Source: JABFRJ01 sp031379035
Lineage (GTDB): Bacteria > Pseudomonadota > Alphaproteobacteria > Rhizobiales > Hyphomicrobiaceae
Direction of reading: 5' to 3'
DNA: 38,783 nucleotides
Assembly (NCBI GenBank): GCA_031379035.1
Contig: JANNEU010000019.1
Span: forward strand, 1-38,783
The notes beneath the pieces were generated by a model that saw only the letters and a program-made list of their open reading frames with translations, was not told the origin of the DNA and did no database searches. The translations under genes and the position numbers were made by a program. Of the stretch, positions 8,121 to 16,406 are shown piece by piece. Position 1 is the first letter of the stretch. The number at the start of each line of letters is the position of its first letter.

Positions 8121-9245
8121 ATGCCAGTGACGGTTACAGCGCCAGGTTCATCACAAGGCCGTGCCCCCACAAGGCCCATCCCGGGCCGGGCCGCAGCTGT
8201 GTTTGCAGCCAGCCTCGCCTTTGAAAGCGTCGCACGCCGCTTTGAGGGCACCGATGCGCTCAACGGCGTGTCTCTGGCCGTTGATCCTGGTGAGATCGTT
8301 TGTCTCCTGGGCCCCTCGGGTTCGGGCAAAACGACGCTGTTGCGCATCGCCTCCGGCATCGAACGCCCGACCGGCGGGCGGGTCCTGATCGATGGTGTCG
8401 AAGTGGCCGGACCGAGCGCATTCGTGCCGCCAGAGAGCCGCGGCGTCGGCCTGATGTTTCAGGACTTTGCGCTTTTTCCCCATTTGACGATTGCGCAGAA
8501 TGTATCATTTGGCCTTCGCCGCCTCTCCCAGTCTGAAAAGCGCGCCGAGGCATTGTCTGTTCTGGATCGTGTGGGTTTGAGCCGTCTCGCAGACGCATAC
8601 CCATCGACCCTCTCGGGGGGCGAACAGCAGCGTGTGGCCCTCGCTCGCGCTATTCTGCCCCGGCCGCGTGTGATGCTGATGGACGAGCCGTTCTCTGGTC
8701 TCGACGTGCAGCTCCGCGAGCAATTGCAGGGCGAAACGCTCAAACTTCTCGCCGAGACCCGCGCCACCTGCCTTATGGTGACCCACAGCCCGGACGAGGC
8801 GATGCGCATGGCCGACCGGATCGCCGTCATGCGGAACGGCCGCATCGTGCAGGTGGGGCGGGCTGAAGAACTCTATCGCAATCCGGCCGACCTGTTCGTC
8901 GCGCGGCTGTTCTCCGAGATCAACGAAATCGCCATGACGGTCACACGCGGTGGGCTTAAAACACCTGTCGGCACATTTGCAGCACCAGACCTCATCGAAG
9001 GCGAACCAGCACGGCTCTGTATCCGCCGCAGTGCGATCCGGGTTGCAGCTCCTGGCAGCGGGCTCCAGGCGCGTGTCCTCAAGCGGCGCTTTCTCGGTGA
9101 TACCATGCGGGTCGAACTGGCCGTCGAGGGCTTTGACCAGCCGCTGTCGATGAGTGTGCCGGAGGATCAGGCACCGCCGCTAGCCGACGATGTAACAATC
9201 GTTATCGATCCAGCGGGTGTGCTGGTGTTTCCCGCAGGACCCTAG
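8121..9245 (+). CDS. ABC transporter ATP-binding protein, iron/polyamine (FbpC/PotA) type
   Basis: A 374-residue ABC ATPase, numbered from ATG 8121. Walker A is GPSGSGKTT (about 64-72), the Q-loop is MFQDFALFPHL, the signature is LSGGEQQRV (about 164), Walker B is VMLMDEPFSGLD (Asp188), and the H-loop is CLMVTHS (His222). A C-terminal TOBE-like domain (about 285-374; RLCIRRSAIRV, VLKRRFLGDTMRVEL) places it with CUT1/FbpC/PotA importers. An ATG at 8097 is also in frame but directly abuts the terminator hairpin; neither start has an ideal ribosome site. No permease or binding-protein gene of the same system is adjacent. It may serve a permease encoded elsewhere. The substrate is unknown. Confidence 0.88.
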   Translation: MPVTVTAPGSSQGRAPTRPIPGRAAAVFAASLAFESVARRFEGTDALNGVSLAVDPGEIVCLLGPSGSGKTTLLRIASGIERPTGGRVLIDGVEVAGPSAFVPPESRGVGLMFQDFALFPHLTIAQNVSFGLRRLSQSEKRAEALSVLDRVGLSRLADAYPSTLSGGEQQRVALARAILPRPRVMLMDEPFSGLDVQLREQLQGETLKLLAETRATCLMVTHSPDEAMRMADRIAVMRNGRIVQVGRAEELYRNPADLFVARLFSEINEIAMTVTRGGLKTPVGTFAAPDLIEGEPARLCIRRSAIRVAAPGSGLQARVLKRRFLGDTMRVELAVEGFDQPLSMSVPEDQAPPLADDVTIVIDPAGVLVFPAGP

Positions 9246-9345
9246 AGTGCTTCCGGAAAAGTGTGCAGCGGTTTTCCCGAAAGAAGCACGACCAAACAAT
9301 GAGCGAGGGTCGTTCCTCGATTCCACCAAGAGCGGAACGACCCTA
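9246..9345. repeat. Dispersed palindromic intergenic repeat of Rhizobiales type
   Basis: Immediately after the ABC gene stop codon there are two inverted-repeat units. The first is TGCTTC (9248-9253) with GAAGCA (9283-9288), enclosing CCGGAAAA and TTTTCCC. The second is a perfect AGGGTCGTTC (9306-9315) with GAACGACCCT (9335-9344). The pattern of TTCCGGAAAAGTG, GCGGTTTTCC, an AAACAA joint and a second hairpin resembles a repeat family I know from many Rhizobiales genomes. Only one copy is visible in the window, so repetition is inferred from that resemblance. Confidence 0.55.
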
Positions 9346-9410
9346 GGGCGTCGGCTGGCGCGCCAAATCGCCTCTCGACGGAAGGGGCCGCAATCCGGCA
9401 TGCAGCGGCC

Positions 9411-10553
9411 ATGGCCGCATATTTGAGGCGAAGCAGCGTGGCAATCGACGCAACATCAGGCCGTACCTTGGCACCAGAGCTGGCTCTTATCGTGCCCACG
9501 TTCAACGAGCGCGGCAACCTGCGCACGCTGGTCGGCCAAATCGAGGCGGCGCTGGGTGCCCGTCGCTGGGAGCTCATTTTTGTGGATGACAGCTCGCCCG
9601 ATGGCACCGCAACCCTCGCCCGTGAGATGGGTCGCGAAGATCCACGCATTCGCTGCATTCATCGTATCGGACGGCGCGGCCTAGCGGGTGCCTGCATCGA
9701 GGGTTTTCTTGCCACCTCCGCCCCTGTCATGGCCGTAATGGATGCCGATCTGCAGCACGACGCGACGTTACTCGGCCGCATGTTGGAAACGCTCGAAAGC
9801 CAAACGGCTGATCTGGTGATCGCCAGTCGCTATAGTTCAGGCGGTTCGGCCGAGGCGGGCTTCAGTGCCTTTCGCGGTTTTGCCAGCAAACTCTCCACGT
9901 CCATTGCGCGCTATGCCACCAACGTCACCGTGTCTGATCCGATGAGTGGCTTCTTTATGATCCGCCGCAAAGCCTTCGAACCGTTGGCACCCGGCCTCGC
10001 ATCGGAAGGATTTAAAATCCTGTTCGATATCCTTGCAACCGCGCGTGGGTCGCTGAAAATTGCCGAAGTCACATATTCATTCAGTGCCCGCCAGGAAGGC
10101 GCGTCGAAATTTGACACCCAGAACATCCTCGATTTTCTCGGCCTGATCGTATCGAAAACAACCGGTGGTATCGTGCCGGTGCGCTTTCTGAGTTTCGCCT
10201 TGATGGGCGCTGCAGGCATTCTGGTCCATCTCGCGACGCTCGATGTCATCAAGCAATCGGGTGCTTCGTTCGTCATGGCGCAGGCCGTTGCCACACTGGT
10301 GGCCATGACATCGAATTTTTTCCTCAACAATGCCACCACCTATCGTGACCGCCGTCTACGGGGCGCGGGCGCGCTAAAGGGATTGCTCGCTTTCTACGCG
10401 ATCTGCAGCATCGGCGCGTTAAGCAACATCGGCGTTGCCCACTGGTTGCACTATGACAATGGCTGGCGCTGGATCATGGCAGGCTTTATCGGTTCGTTCA
10501 TTGGCGCGGTCTGGAACTTCACGCTGTCGAGCCAACTCATGTGGCGCAAATGA
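9411..10553 (+). CDS. GT2 glycosyltransferase (polyprenyl-phosphate sugar synthase type) fused to GtrA-like membrane domain
   Basis: A 380-residue two-domain protein. Residues 24-240 form a GT-A domain: LALIVPTFNERGN, FVDDSSPDGT (Asp59-Asp60) and MDADLQHD (DxD at 111-113), as in dolichyl- or undecaprenyl-phosphate mannose/glucose synthases. Residues about 257-375 form a GtrA domain with four membrane helices (FLSFALMGAAGILVHLATL, then FFLNNATTYRDRRL). It should transfer a sugar from a nucleotide donor onto undecaprenyl phosphate and help flip the product. Its stop overlaps the next start as ATGA at 10550-10553. The next gene is a GT39 enzyme that would use such a lipid-linked sugar, so the pair is likely one pathway. 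The exact start within 9411-9450 is uncertain. Confidence 0.9.
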   Translation: MAAYLRRSSVAIDATSGRTLAPELALIVPTFNERGNLRTLVGQIEAALGARRWELIFVDDSSPDGTATLAREMGREDPRIRCIHRIGRRGLAGACIEGFLATSAPVMAVMDADLQHDATLLGRMLETLESQTADLVIASRYSSGGSAEAGFSAFRGFASKLSTSIARYATNVTVSDPMSGFFMIRRKAFEPLAPGLASEGFKILFDILATARGSLKIAEVTYSFSARQEGASKFDTQNILDFLGLIVSKTTGGIVPVRFLSFALMGAAGILVHLATLDVIKQSGASFVMAQAVATLVAMTSNFFLNNATTYRDRRLRGAGALKGLLAFYAICSIGALSNIGVAHWLHYDNGWRWIMAGFIGSFIGAVWNFTLSSQLMWRK

Positions 10554-12106
10554 TGGCGTCCGTGCGTGCGCCAAGTGGAGACGGCCGCGTTTTGCGGGCA
10601 ATGTTGGTGTTGATCGCCGCCGTCACCATCGCCCGGTTGGTGCTCGCGGCGACCCTTGGACTTGGCGTCGACGAAGCCTACACCGTTGCCACGTCACGCG
10701 TTCTAGCACTTGGCACGTTTGATCACCCGCCGCTGGCCTGGTGGCTGGCAGGCGGTGCCGCCAAAGTCTTTGGCACAGAAGCACCACTGATCGTCCGCCT
10801 GCCGTTCATTGCGCTCGGCGCGCTGACACTCTGGCTTGCGTTCGATGCAGGTCGCACGCTCTACTCGGCGCGCGCTGGGCTTTATGCAGCCGTCGCCATC
10901 GTCCTTGCGCCCGTACTCGGCTGGACGAGTGGCAGCATGGTGCTGCCCGACGGTCCGCTGTTGGCGGGATTTCTAGCGGGGCTTTGCTGTCTCGCACGCG
11001 CACTCTTTGGTGATCCTGCCACAGCGCCCCGTTGGTGGCTGCTCGCCGGCGTGGCCGCTGGTGTCGCGTGCCTCTCCAAGCTGCACGGCGTATTTCTGCT
11101 GGCCGGCACCGGGCTGTTCCTGATCACGACGCCCACGCACCGGCATTGGCTGGTAAGCCCATGGCCTTATCTCGCGGCGATGATCACACTTGCGGTCGCC
11201 AGCCCTTTCCTCATCTGGAATGCCGAACACAATTGGATCTCGTTCGCCTTCCAGGCTGGCCGCACCAAAACCAGCCTCATCGATCCCGCTGGGCCGTTTG
11301 TGGCGCTCGGCGGTCAGGCTTTGTTTCTGCTGCCCTGGGTGTGGGTAGCGCTCATGCTCTCACTGGGCCGCGCCGTGTGGGCCGGGCCAGGCCGTCCGCG
11401 CGACTGGCTGCTCGTATGCTGTGCCATCGGGCCGATTGCCGTTTTCACGTTGGTCGCCATCACTGGCACCAAAACCCTCTTTCACTGGGCCGCCCCAGGC
11501 TACCTCTTCGCCTGTGTCCTGCTCGGCCGCGATTTGGCGCGCGACCTGGACGCCGGTTTGCGGCGCGCGCGGTCCTGGCTGACTTTCTCAAGCGCGTCGC
11601 TTGCGGTGTTGTTTGCCGCCGTCCTGGGCTTGGTGCTTGCGCCCTGGCCGCAGGTCACGCTCGCGGGCAAATCGGTCCCTTACCCCCTTATCGAGACCCG
11701 CTCCTGGAGCGAGGTGCGTGAGCAACTTGCGGTCCGTGGCCTGCTCAATGTCCCCAATACCTTTGTCGCCAGCATCCGCTGGCATGAGGCTGGACGCCTC
11801 GCCGTGGCGCTCGGGCCAGCAGTGCCGGTGCGGTGCCTTTGTGCAGATCCGCGCGGCTTTGGCATCTTGACGGACAATCGCGCTCACCTTGGCCAGGATG
11901 CACTGATCATCATGCCGGAGTTTGCTGCTGGGGAGCTGCCGCCGGCCTTGGTCACGTATTTCGAAACAATCGAGCGGTTGCCATCACTGGCGATCACGCA
12001 AGCGCAGGCCCCGCTCATGCTCCTTGCCGTCTATCTCGGACGCACCCTGCGCGACCCCGGTCACCGTGCGCCCGATCTCTTAAGCCCACTGTTCCAAAAG
12101 CGCTAA
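10550..12106 (+). CDS. GT39 (ArnT/PMT-like) membrane glycosyltransferase
   Basis: A 518-residue integral membrane protein with many predicted helices. The first periplasmic loop carries the acidic pair in GVDEAYTV (Asp41-Glu42), followed by TFDHPPLAWWLAG, both hallmarks of the ArnT/PMT_2 family. These enzymes move a sugar from a polyprenyl-phosphate carrier to lipid A, protein or a glycan on the outer face of the inner membrane. I chose ATG 10550, which forms an ATGA overlap with the upstream GT2-GtrA gene; a GTG at 10541 is possible. A soluble C-terminal domain starts at about residue 390. The acceptor is unknown. Confidence 0.88.
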   Translation: MMASVRAPSGDGRVLRAMLVLIAAVTIARLVLAATLGLGVDEAYTVATSRVLALGTFDHPPLAWWLAGGAAKVFGTEAPLIVRLPFIALGALTLWLAFDAGRTLYSARAGLYAAVAIVLAPVLGWTSGSMVLPDGPLLAGFLAGLCCLARALFGDPATAPRWWLLAGVAAGVACLSKLHGVFLLAGTGLFLITTPTHRHWLVSPWPYLAAMITLAVASPFLIWNAEHNWISFAFQAGRTKTSLIDPAGPFVALGGQALFLLPWVWVALMLSLGRAVWAGPGRPRDWLLVCCAIGPIAVFTLVAITGTKTLFHWAAPGYLFACVLLGRDLARDLDAGLRRARSWLTFSSASLAVLFAAVLGLVLAPWPQVTLAGKSVPYPLIETRSWSEVREQLAVRGLLNVPNTFVASIRWHEAGRLAVALGPAVPVRCLCADPRGFGILTDNRAHLGQDALIIMPEFAAGELPPALVTYFETIERLPSLAITQAQAPLMLLAVYLGRTLRDPGHRAPDLLSPLFQKR

Positions 12107-12111
12107 ACTGT

Positions 12112-12132
12112 TGGCAGCCTAATGCGCTGCCA
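12112..12132 (+). terminator. Hairpin after the glycosyltransferase pair
   Basis: A perfect 7 bp stem, TGGCAGC (12112-12118) with GCTGCCA (12126-12132), and a 7-base loop, starting 6 bases after the stop at 12106. There is no T tract, so it is only a candidate transcript end. Confidence 0.35.
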
Positions 12133-12225
12133 CAATCGACGCTCAGCCCGGTTGACCATATTGAAAGGTTGCGGCACTAGTATCATCAATCGTTCAGTGT
12201 GCGTTTGCGTCAGAGGACTGGGACT

Positions 12226-13104
12226 ATGGGGTCCTTCTCTCGGAATAGCGCGGCCCCGGCCTTTCAGGGACGCCGACTTGTCGATGACTCGGGCGGCCTA
12301 TGGCCATTGCACGAGCCGGCTCTGCGCGCCCAATTCGGCACGAGCCTTTCTGATGCGGCGCTCGCTGACTATCTGCTGCTGAACATGGGGTGGATCGAGA
12401 TTTCGACCGGGCAAGGCCGCTTCAGTGTTCGCTGCCGTCCAAGGGTTGCAAGTCAGCGCGGGCTGGCCACGCTGTTTTATCTGCTTTTCGATGCGGCCGC
12501 CCCGCGCATCATGCTCAGCGTGTTCAGCAACGCTTGGCAGCATTCAATCCATCGCTCAGCTCAAGGCGTGGCGACGATCATCGGAGGCATGTCCGGCGTT
12601 GTGCCGGCAACGATGGAAAATACCCATCATCCGCTGATGAATCGCCGCGTGGACGCGATGACATCGCCGCTTTATGCCGGGGTTAGCTACATCACCGGTC
12701 ACCTCACCAAAGCGCGCGCGATCGACGAGCTGGCCGCCCCGCTTGATGCGGCGTTCCGCGGGCGGTGGTGTGTCTGCCACGTCGAGGACCAGAACGTGAT
12801 CATGGATCGCGTTGGCCAGGGCTTTACGCTGTTCAATCCACAATGGCACCAGCAGGCGACCGGGCCCAGTCTGGATCGCTACGCTGATCCCAACTATGGT
12901 GCCTGGATAGCCTCGCAGCGCCAGCGCATTGCCGCGACCCGCGAAACGGTGTTCGACGAGGTCGATGCGATCGTGTGCTTCCCGCGTCTTGGGGAAACGC
13001 GGCTTCAGTATGCCCGCGCCACGTTTCCCTTGCAGCTAGCTGACGGCGCGCAATACATCGTTTCGGCTGCCATGTCCGACAGCGGAATCAATCTGCGCCG
13101 TTAG
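12226..13104 (+). CDS. Conserved-looking protein of unknown function
   Basis: A 292-residue soluble protein that I cannot assign to a named family. The N-terminal part has LVDDSGGLWPLHEPALRAQF and LADYLLLNMGWIEIS. The middle has SVFSNAWQHSIHRSAQG and a Gly-rich GGMSGVV turn. The C-terminal half (FRGRWCVCHVEDQNVIMDRV, then LQYARATFPLQLADG and IVSAAMSD) has the strand spacing of a PAS-like sensor fold, which is a guess. The start is taken at ATG 12226; a GTG at 12199 is in frame. Its last 69 bases overlap the end of the convergent gene at 13036-13878. Confidence 0.65.
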   Translation: MGSFSRNSAAPAFQGRRLVDDSGGLWPLHEPALRAQFGTSLSDAALADYLLLNMGWIEISTGQGRFSVRCRPRVASQRGLATLFYLLFDAAAPRIMLSVFSNAWQHSIHRSAQGVATIIGGMSGVVPATMENTHHPLMNRRVDAMTSPLYAGVSYITGHLTKARAIDELAAPLDAAFRGRWCVCHVEDQNVIMDRVGQGFTLFNPQWHQQATGPSLDRYADPNYGAWIASQRQRIAATRETVFDEVDAIVCFPRLGETRLQYARATFPLQLADGAQYIVSAAMSDSGINLRR

Positions 13105-13878
13105 CCGGCCGCGCGTGTCGTTCATGTCCGCTGTCAGCTGCGCTGCCGGCATCCAGAGCAGCGATGCCGTGTAGACGCAGTCCTGGCCTTCCCAGAGCGA
13201 GAACCCTGGTTCGCGAAGCGTGTAACCGTACATTGCGAAGAGGGGGCTCGCCGCGATCTGGTCGCTGACGACGCAAAAAGTCGTCTCGGTGCCGAACCGG
13301 CCCAACGCGAACGCCCGTGAAATACGGGGCAGCAGCGCGGCCAGTTTCCGCCCGCGATGCTCTGGAGCGACCCATAGCGCGCCTGAATAGACAATGGTTC
13401 CCCTTAGCTCGGTCGCTGAGGGGGCCGACAGTTTAACATAGGGGTTGCGATCAAGCGGTGTCGTTGGCCGCCCGTAGATCAAAGAATGATCATCAACCAC
13501 ATCCCGCAGCGAGCGCGCACCCAGCCTGTAAATTCGGCCGCCCTGTGACGCTACAACTTTGCCCGCAGCATTGCGCCCGAGCAGACAGTAGGAATTTTGA
13601 TCGTCGAGGTCAGCAAACTTGGAGTTCATCCACGGGGCGAGCAGGGGCCATGACACCTCGTTGGTTTCTTGAAGTTCACGAAGTTCTGCCGTTGGCGCAA
13701 AGCTCAAGGTGATCCCGCAAGATCGGACGATAGCCTCAGCGGCAAGAAGAAACCGGCCAATATCGGCGATGGGACCATAGTCAAGTCGCAGTCCATCAAG
13801 GAAGGACCGAGGCTGAAGCCCCTCGCGAGGCGCTAACTCGGCCACGTCTTCAGCGGGTTTATGCAAACGACTTCCCAT
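13036..13878 (-). CDS. GNAT-like acyltransferase family protein
   Basis: A 280-residue protein. The segment GALWVAPEHRGRKLAALLPR at about 167-186 looks like GNAT motif A (strand, then the R/Q-x-x-G-x-G/A acetyl-CoA loop, here HRGRKLA). It is followed by a helix and TTFCVVSDQ, then a MYGYTLREPG segment like the terminal GNAT strand (YxxxGF). The N-terminal 100 residues are unassigned. An excellent ribosome site (AGGAGAG, 7 bases before ATG 13878) supports the start. It is convergent with the unknown gene at 12226-13104 and their coding ends overlap. The acyl acceptor is unknown. Confidence 0.7.
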   Translation of the reverse strand: MGSRLHKPAEDVAELAPREGLQPRSFLDGLRLDYGPIADIGRFLLAAEAIVRSCGITLSFAPTAELRELQETNEVSWPLLAPWMNSKFADLDDQNSYCLLGRNAAGKVVASQGGRIYRLGARSLRDVVDDHSLIYGRPTTPLDRNPYVKLSAPSATELRGTIVYSGALWVAPEHRGRKLAALLPRISRAFALGRFGTETTFCVVSDQIAASPLFAMYGYTLREPGFSLWEGQDCVYTASLLWMPAAQLTADMNDTRGRLTAQIDSAVGHGSRNDVLRAVS

Positions 13879-14106
13879 AACAAGCTCTCCTCAACGGTCC
13901 CCGAAAGCCCGCTTCAGCAGAGGCCGCAACGCGGCGTCATGTGGTCCTGGCGGGCGCTATCCCGCCACAGCTGTGCAATTTCCGAGCCTGGACAGCGGAA
14001 GTTATGCAGTTGGCGGACAGGAAAGACTCGCCTTCCGGTTGATTCCCGTCAAGCGGGGTTTTCAAAAAAATGCGCACAACACAAGTTCGTCAGCCTGCCA
14101 CAGAGG

Positions 14107-14134
14107 CGATAGGTTGGTGTCCGCCAGCCTATCG
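14107..14134 (-). terminator. Hairpin downstream of the gene at 14147
   Basis: A 10 bp stem with one wobble, CGATAGGTTG (14107-14116) with CAGCCTATCG (14125-14134) and an 8-base loop, just beyond the stop codon of the minus-strand gene at 14147. There is no T tract on the minus strand, so terminator function is tentative. Confidence 0.3.
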
Positions 14135-14146
14135 ACGGGACTTCCA

Positions 14147-14800
14147 TCAAAGTGTGCGAGGAAGTGGTGGCAATGTGGGCTGCCCATCCGCTGTCGCTTC
14201 CATGAGGAAACGGAGTGTACGGGGAGGCTCGTTGCCGTTGGAACCAACCTCCCGGCAGATAACAAGCGTCAAGTCCGGTGGCCGGGGCACGGTCGCCGCA
14301 CCCGAGAGCGGTACAACGTCCAAGGTGCCTTTCGTATCGAGAAGCGGCTTCAATTCGACCACTTCAAAAGTACGCGCTTGATTTGGGATGCCGCTATCGC
14401 TCAGAACGCCAGCACGCGGGTCTGCTTTGGAAGCAATCGAGAACCGGTCACCAAGTGCAACGAGACCAGCCGTGCTGCCTGACAGGTCCATGCGGCTAAG
14501 CCAAAAACCCTCATCGCCGACAAGTGCTGCTCGTCTGAGGTTCTGAGGCGGCTGTTTTGGGTGAACCGCTGGCTGTTGCCAAGCCGTCATTCCATCCCAG
14601 GCCATTGCCACGCTTGCCAGCCCGCCTTGTAGGGAACGGTCGACGCCACGCGTGGATGTGCCATAGATCAGTGCTACACCGCTTGTTACGGCGACTGCAA
14701 TTGCGGCCCATGGCCAAACATGGCGGCGGCCTTTCTGATGATTGTGCGCCGAATAAGCGACCACTAAAGCAACGGTAGAAGGTGCAGTCGGTTCAAGCAT
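14147..14800 (-). CDS. Single-pass membrane protein with periplasmic domain, unknown function
   Basis: About 217 residues with one membrane helix near the N-terminus (WPWAAIAVAVTSGVALIYGT), preceded by a basic stretch (HNHQKGRRH), which predicts an N-in, C-out topology. The extracytoplasmic part holds GDRFSIASK, FEVVELKPL and LVICREVG segments typical of a small beta domain ending in a TLRFLMEA strand. I do not recognise a named family. ATG 14800 has GGAG 9 bases upstream; ATGs at 14818 and 14854 are also in frame. It lies downstream of another small membrane gene on the same strand (15060-15395), with a gap of about 200 bp. Confidence 0.6.
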   Translation of the reverse strand: MLEPTAPSTVALVVAYSAHNHQKGRRHVWPWAAIAVAVTSGVALIYGTSTRGVDRSLQGGLASVAMAWDGMTAWQQPAVHPKQPPQNLRRAALVGDEGFWLSRMDLSGSTAGLVALGDRFSIASKADPRAGVLSDSGIPNQARTFEVVELKPLLDTKGTLDVVPLSGAATVPRPPDLTLVICREVGSNGNEPPRTLRFLMEATADGQPTLPPLPRTL

Positions 14801-15059
14801 GCCGAAGCTCCGTCGCATCGAGGAAAGTCGGTCTATTACAGGGCGCACTATCATGCACCCCGGAGGCTCAAGACATGCCGTGTTCTGGCGTGCCTGTCAA
14901 AAAACCATTCCGATTTCGGATCACGGACCACACCGCTTCCATTCTTGCTGATGGTAGATAAGAAACCAGTTTGACTTGTGCTAGGCCTATGGTGACCCAA
15001 AAGAGAGCAAGCACGGATTGCCACGCTGCCACCGGCGGAATCGAGCCTTAATGAACGTC

Positions 15060-15395
15060 TCAATCGATCGGCTGGCTCGGCTGCCGATTGATAGCGGGGG
15101 CCGTGATCGCCACGGTCCGTACATGGCGTGCGAGCGAAAGATTGAACGCGGTCAGGGCCCCGAACGTCAGCGCTAACAGTGCTGTCGCACCCATATGCCA
15201 GTTGGCAAGCCGGGCAAAGAGCGAAGGCTCGGACACGTAGTGCACAGTCGTTACCCAACCGGCCGCTGCAGTCCCTGTCGCGGCCTGTCCCTCTGTCACT
15301 GCAACACAAGCTGCAACGATCCCAAAAACGAGAACGCCGATGGCAAAGTCGGCAGCGGCGCGGCGCACGGTCGCGGCGGTCGTCGGGTCGTTCAT
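15060..15395 (-). CDS. Small two-helix membrane protein, unknown function
   Basis: A 111-residue protein with two predicted helices: about residues 15-36 (DFAIGVLVFGIVAACVAV) and 68-86 (MGATALLALTFGALTAFNLS). A very good ribosome site, AAGGAG 7 bases before ATG 15395, supports the start. The N-terminus (MNDPTTAATVRRAAADF) is cytoplasmic by the positive-inside rule. No family is recognised. The pairing with the membrane-anchored gene at 14147-14800 on the same strand may indicate a shared envelope role, but this is only positional. Confidence 0.65.
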   Translation of the reverse strand: MNDPTTAATVRRAAADFAIGVLVFGIVAACVAVTEGQAATGTAAAGWVTTVHYVSEPSLFARLANWHMGATALLALTFGALTAFNLSLARHVRTVAITAPAINRQPSQPID

Positions 15396-15450
15396 GGGGA
15401 ACTCCTTAGATCAAAGCTTGAACCAAGTACGACGCCGGGCTCGAAACGTT

Positions 15451-15708
15451 TCAGCGTCGTGACTCATTGATCGCTATCAACAAAGACAGTTTGGCCTCGA
15501 TGGGTTCGGAATGTGGCCATTCCTGTGCAATCGATGACTGGGAGATGAACTGGCCTGAATGTGGCTTTGGGAACACAAGGGCGTCGCCACGCGGCCCGTT
15601 GATCAGGGACACCTTGCGATCAGTGCGCTTGCCTAAGAACCGCCAAAGCGGCTTAAGTTCGAGAGGAAAGCAGTGTGCAGAAATGGCATCAAGGCAGATC
15701 AATGACAT
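15451..15708 (-). CDS. Possible small protein (85 aa), low confidence
   Basis: An open frame with reasonable composition, including VSLINGPRGDALVFPKPHSG and QSSIAQEWPHSE, which look more protein-like than chance frames in this region. It has no clear ribosome site, and its start overlaps the start of the HAD gene on the other strand by 7 bases. It could be a degraded fragment or a real small gene upstream of 15060-15395. Confidence 0.25.
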   Translation of the reverse strand: MSLICLDAISAHCFPLELKPLWRFLGKRTDRKVSLINGPRGDALVFPKPHSGQFISQSSIAQEWPHSEPIEAKLSLLIAINESRR

Positions 15709-16406
15709 TTGTACGCTTCGGCCACCTTGTTGATACGCCTGCGTTGATCATTCTCGACTTCGACGGGGTGGTGGCCGACAGCGAATTGCTCGCCAATACC
15801 TATCTCGCGGAATTCTTGACCGCGCAGGGACTGCCAACAACGGCCGAGCAGTCGATCGCGCGGTACATGGGCCGGCGCTGGGCCGATACCGAAGCAAGCG
15901 TCGCTCAGGCCCTGGGCCGCGCGCTGCCGTCAGATTTCCAGGAGCGTTATCGTGCTTTTGTCGGTGGGCGCGTCCGGTCAAACGTACAGGCGGTGCCTGG
16001 CGTTGTTGAGTTTCTCGCGCGTCATCACACCCATCGATTTTGTGTCGCTTCATCCAGCACACCGGATTGGCTGACCCATGGCGTGGCGAAGTTTGGTCTT
16101 GGGCATGCGCTCGACGGACGGCTGTACAGTGCAATTGCCGTCGCGAACGGCAAGCCCGCGCCGGATGTTTTTCTCCATGCGGCCGCGCAGATGGGTGTGC
16201 CGCCCGAACGATGTGCGGTGCTTGAGGATAGCGCGGCCGGTGTGCAGGGCGCGGTGGCTGCGGGGATGACAGTGCTCGGCTTTCTGGGCGGCGCTCATAT
16301 CCGCACGGAGCATGGGCCAATGCTGCGATCAGCTGGAGCGCACGGCTTGGCGCAGACCTTTGCTGATGTTGCGTCGCAGCTGGGTCTCGAAGCGAGCGCC
16401 ACATGA
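15702..16406 (+). CDS. HAD-superfamily hydrolase (phosphatase, beta-phosphoglucomutase/Gph-like)
   Basis: A 234-residue HAD subfamily IA protein. Motif I is ILDFDGVVADSE with the nucleophile Asp19 and Asp21. Motif II is the Ser-rich FCVASSSTPDW. Motif III is the Lys in ANGKPAPDVFL, and motif IV is CAVLEDSAAGVQGA. The alpha-helical cap lies between motifs I and II (about 30-90). These enzymes remove phosphate from small metabolites. ATG 15702 has AAGG 11 bases upstream; an in-frame GTG at 15675 is less likely. Its TGA overlaps the start of the aminotransferase gene (ATGA at 16403-16406), so the two are translated together. The substrate is unknown. Confidence 0.88.
   Translation: MTFVRFGHLVDTPALIILDFDGVVADSELLANTYLAEFLTAQGLPTTAEQSIARYMGRRWADTEASVAQALGRALPSDFQERYRAFVGGRVRSNVQAVPGVVEFLARHHTHRFCVASSSTPDWLTHGVAKFGLGHALDGRLYSAIAVANGKPAPDVFLHAAAQMGVPPERCAVLEDSAAGVQGAVAAGMTVLGFLGGAHIRTEHGPMLRSAGAHGLAQTFADVASQLGLEASAT

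Noticed and set aside
14851..15309. Minus-strand frame of 152 aa
   Set aside because: It overlaps the better supported small membrane gene in another frame and has Cys/Arg-rich shadow composition.
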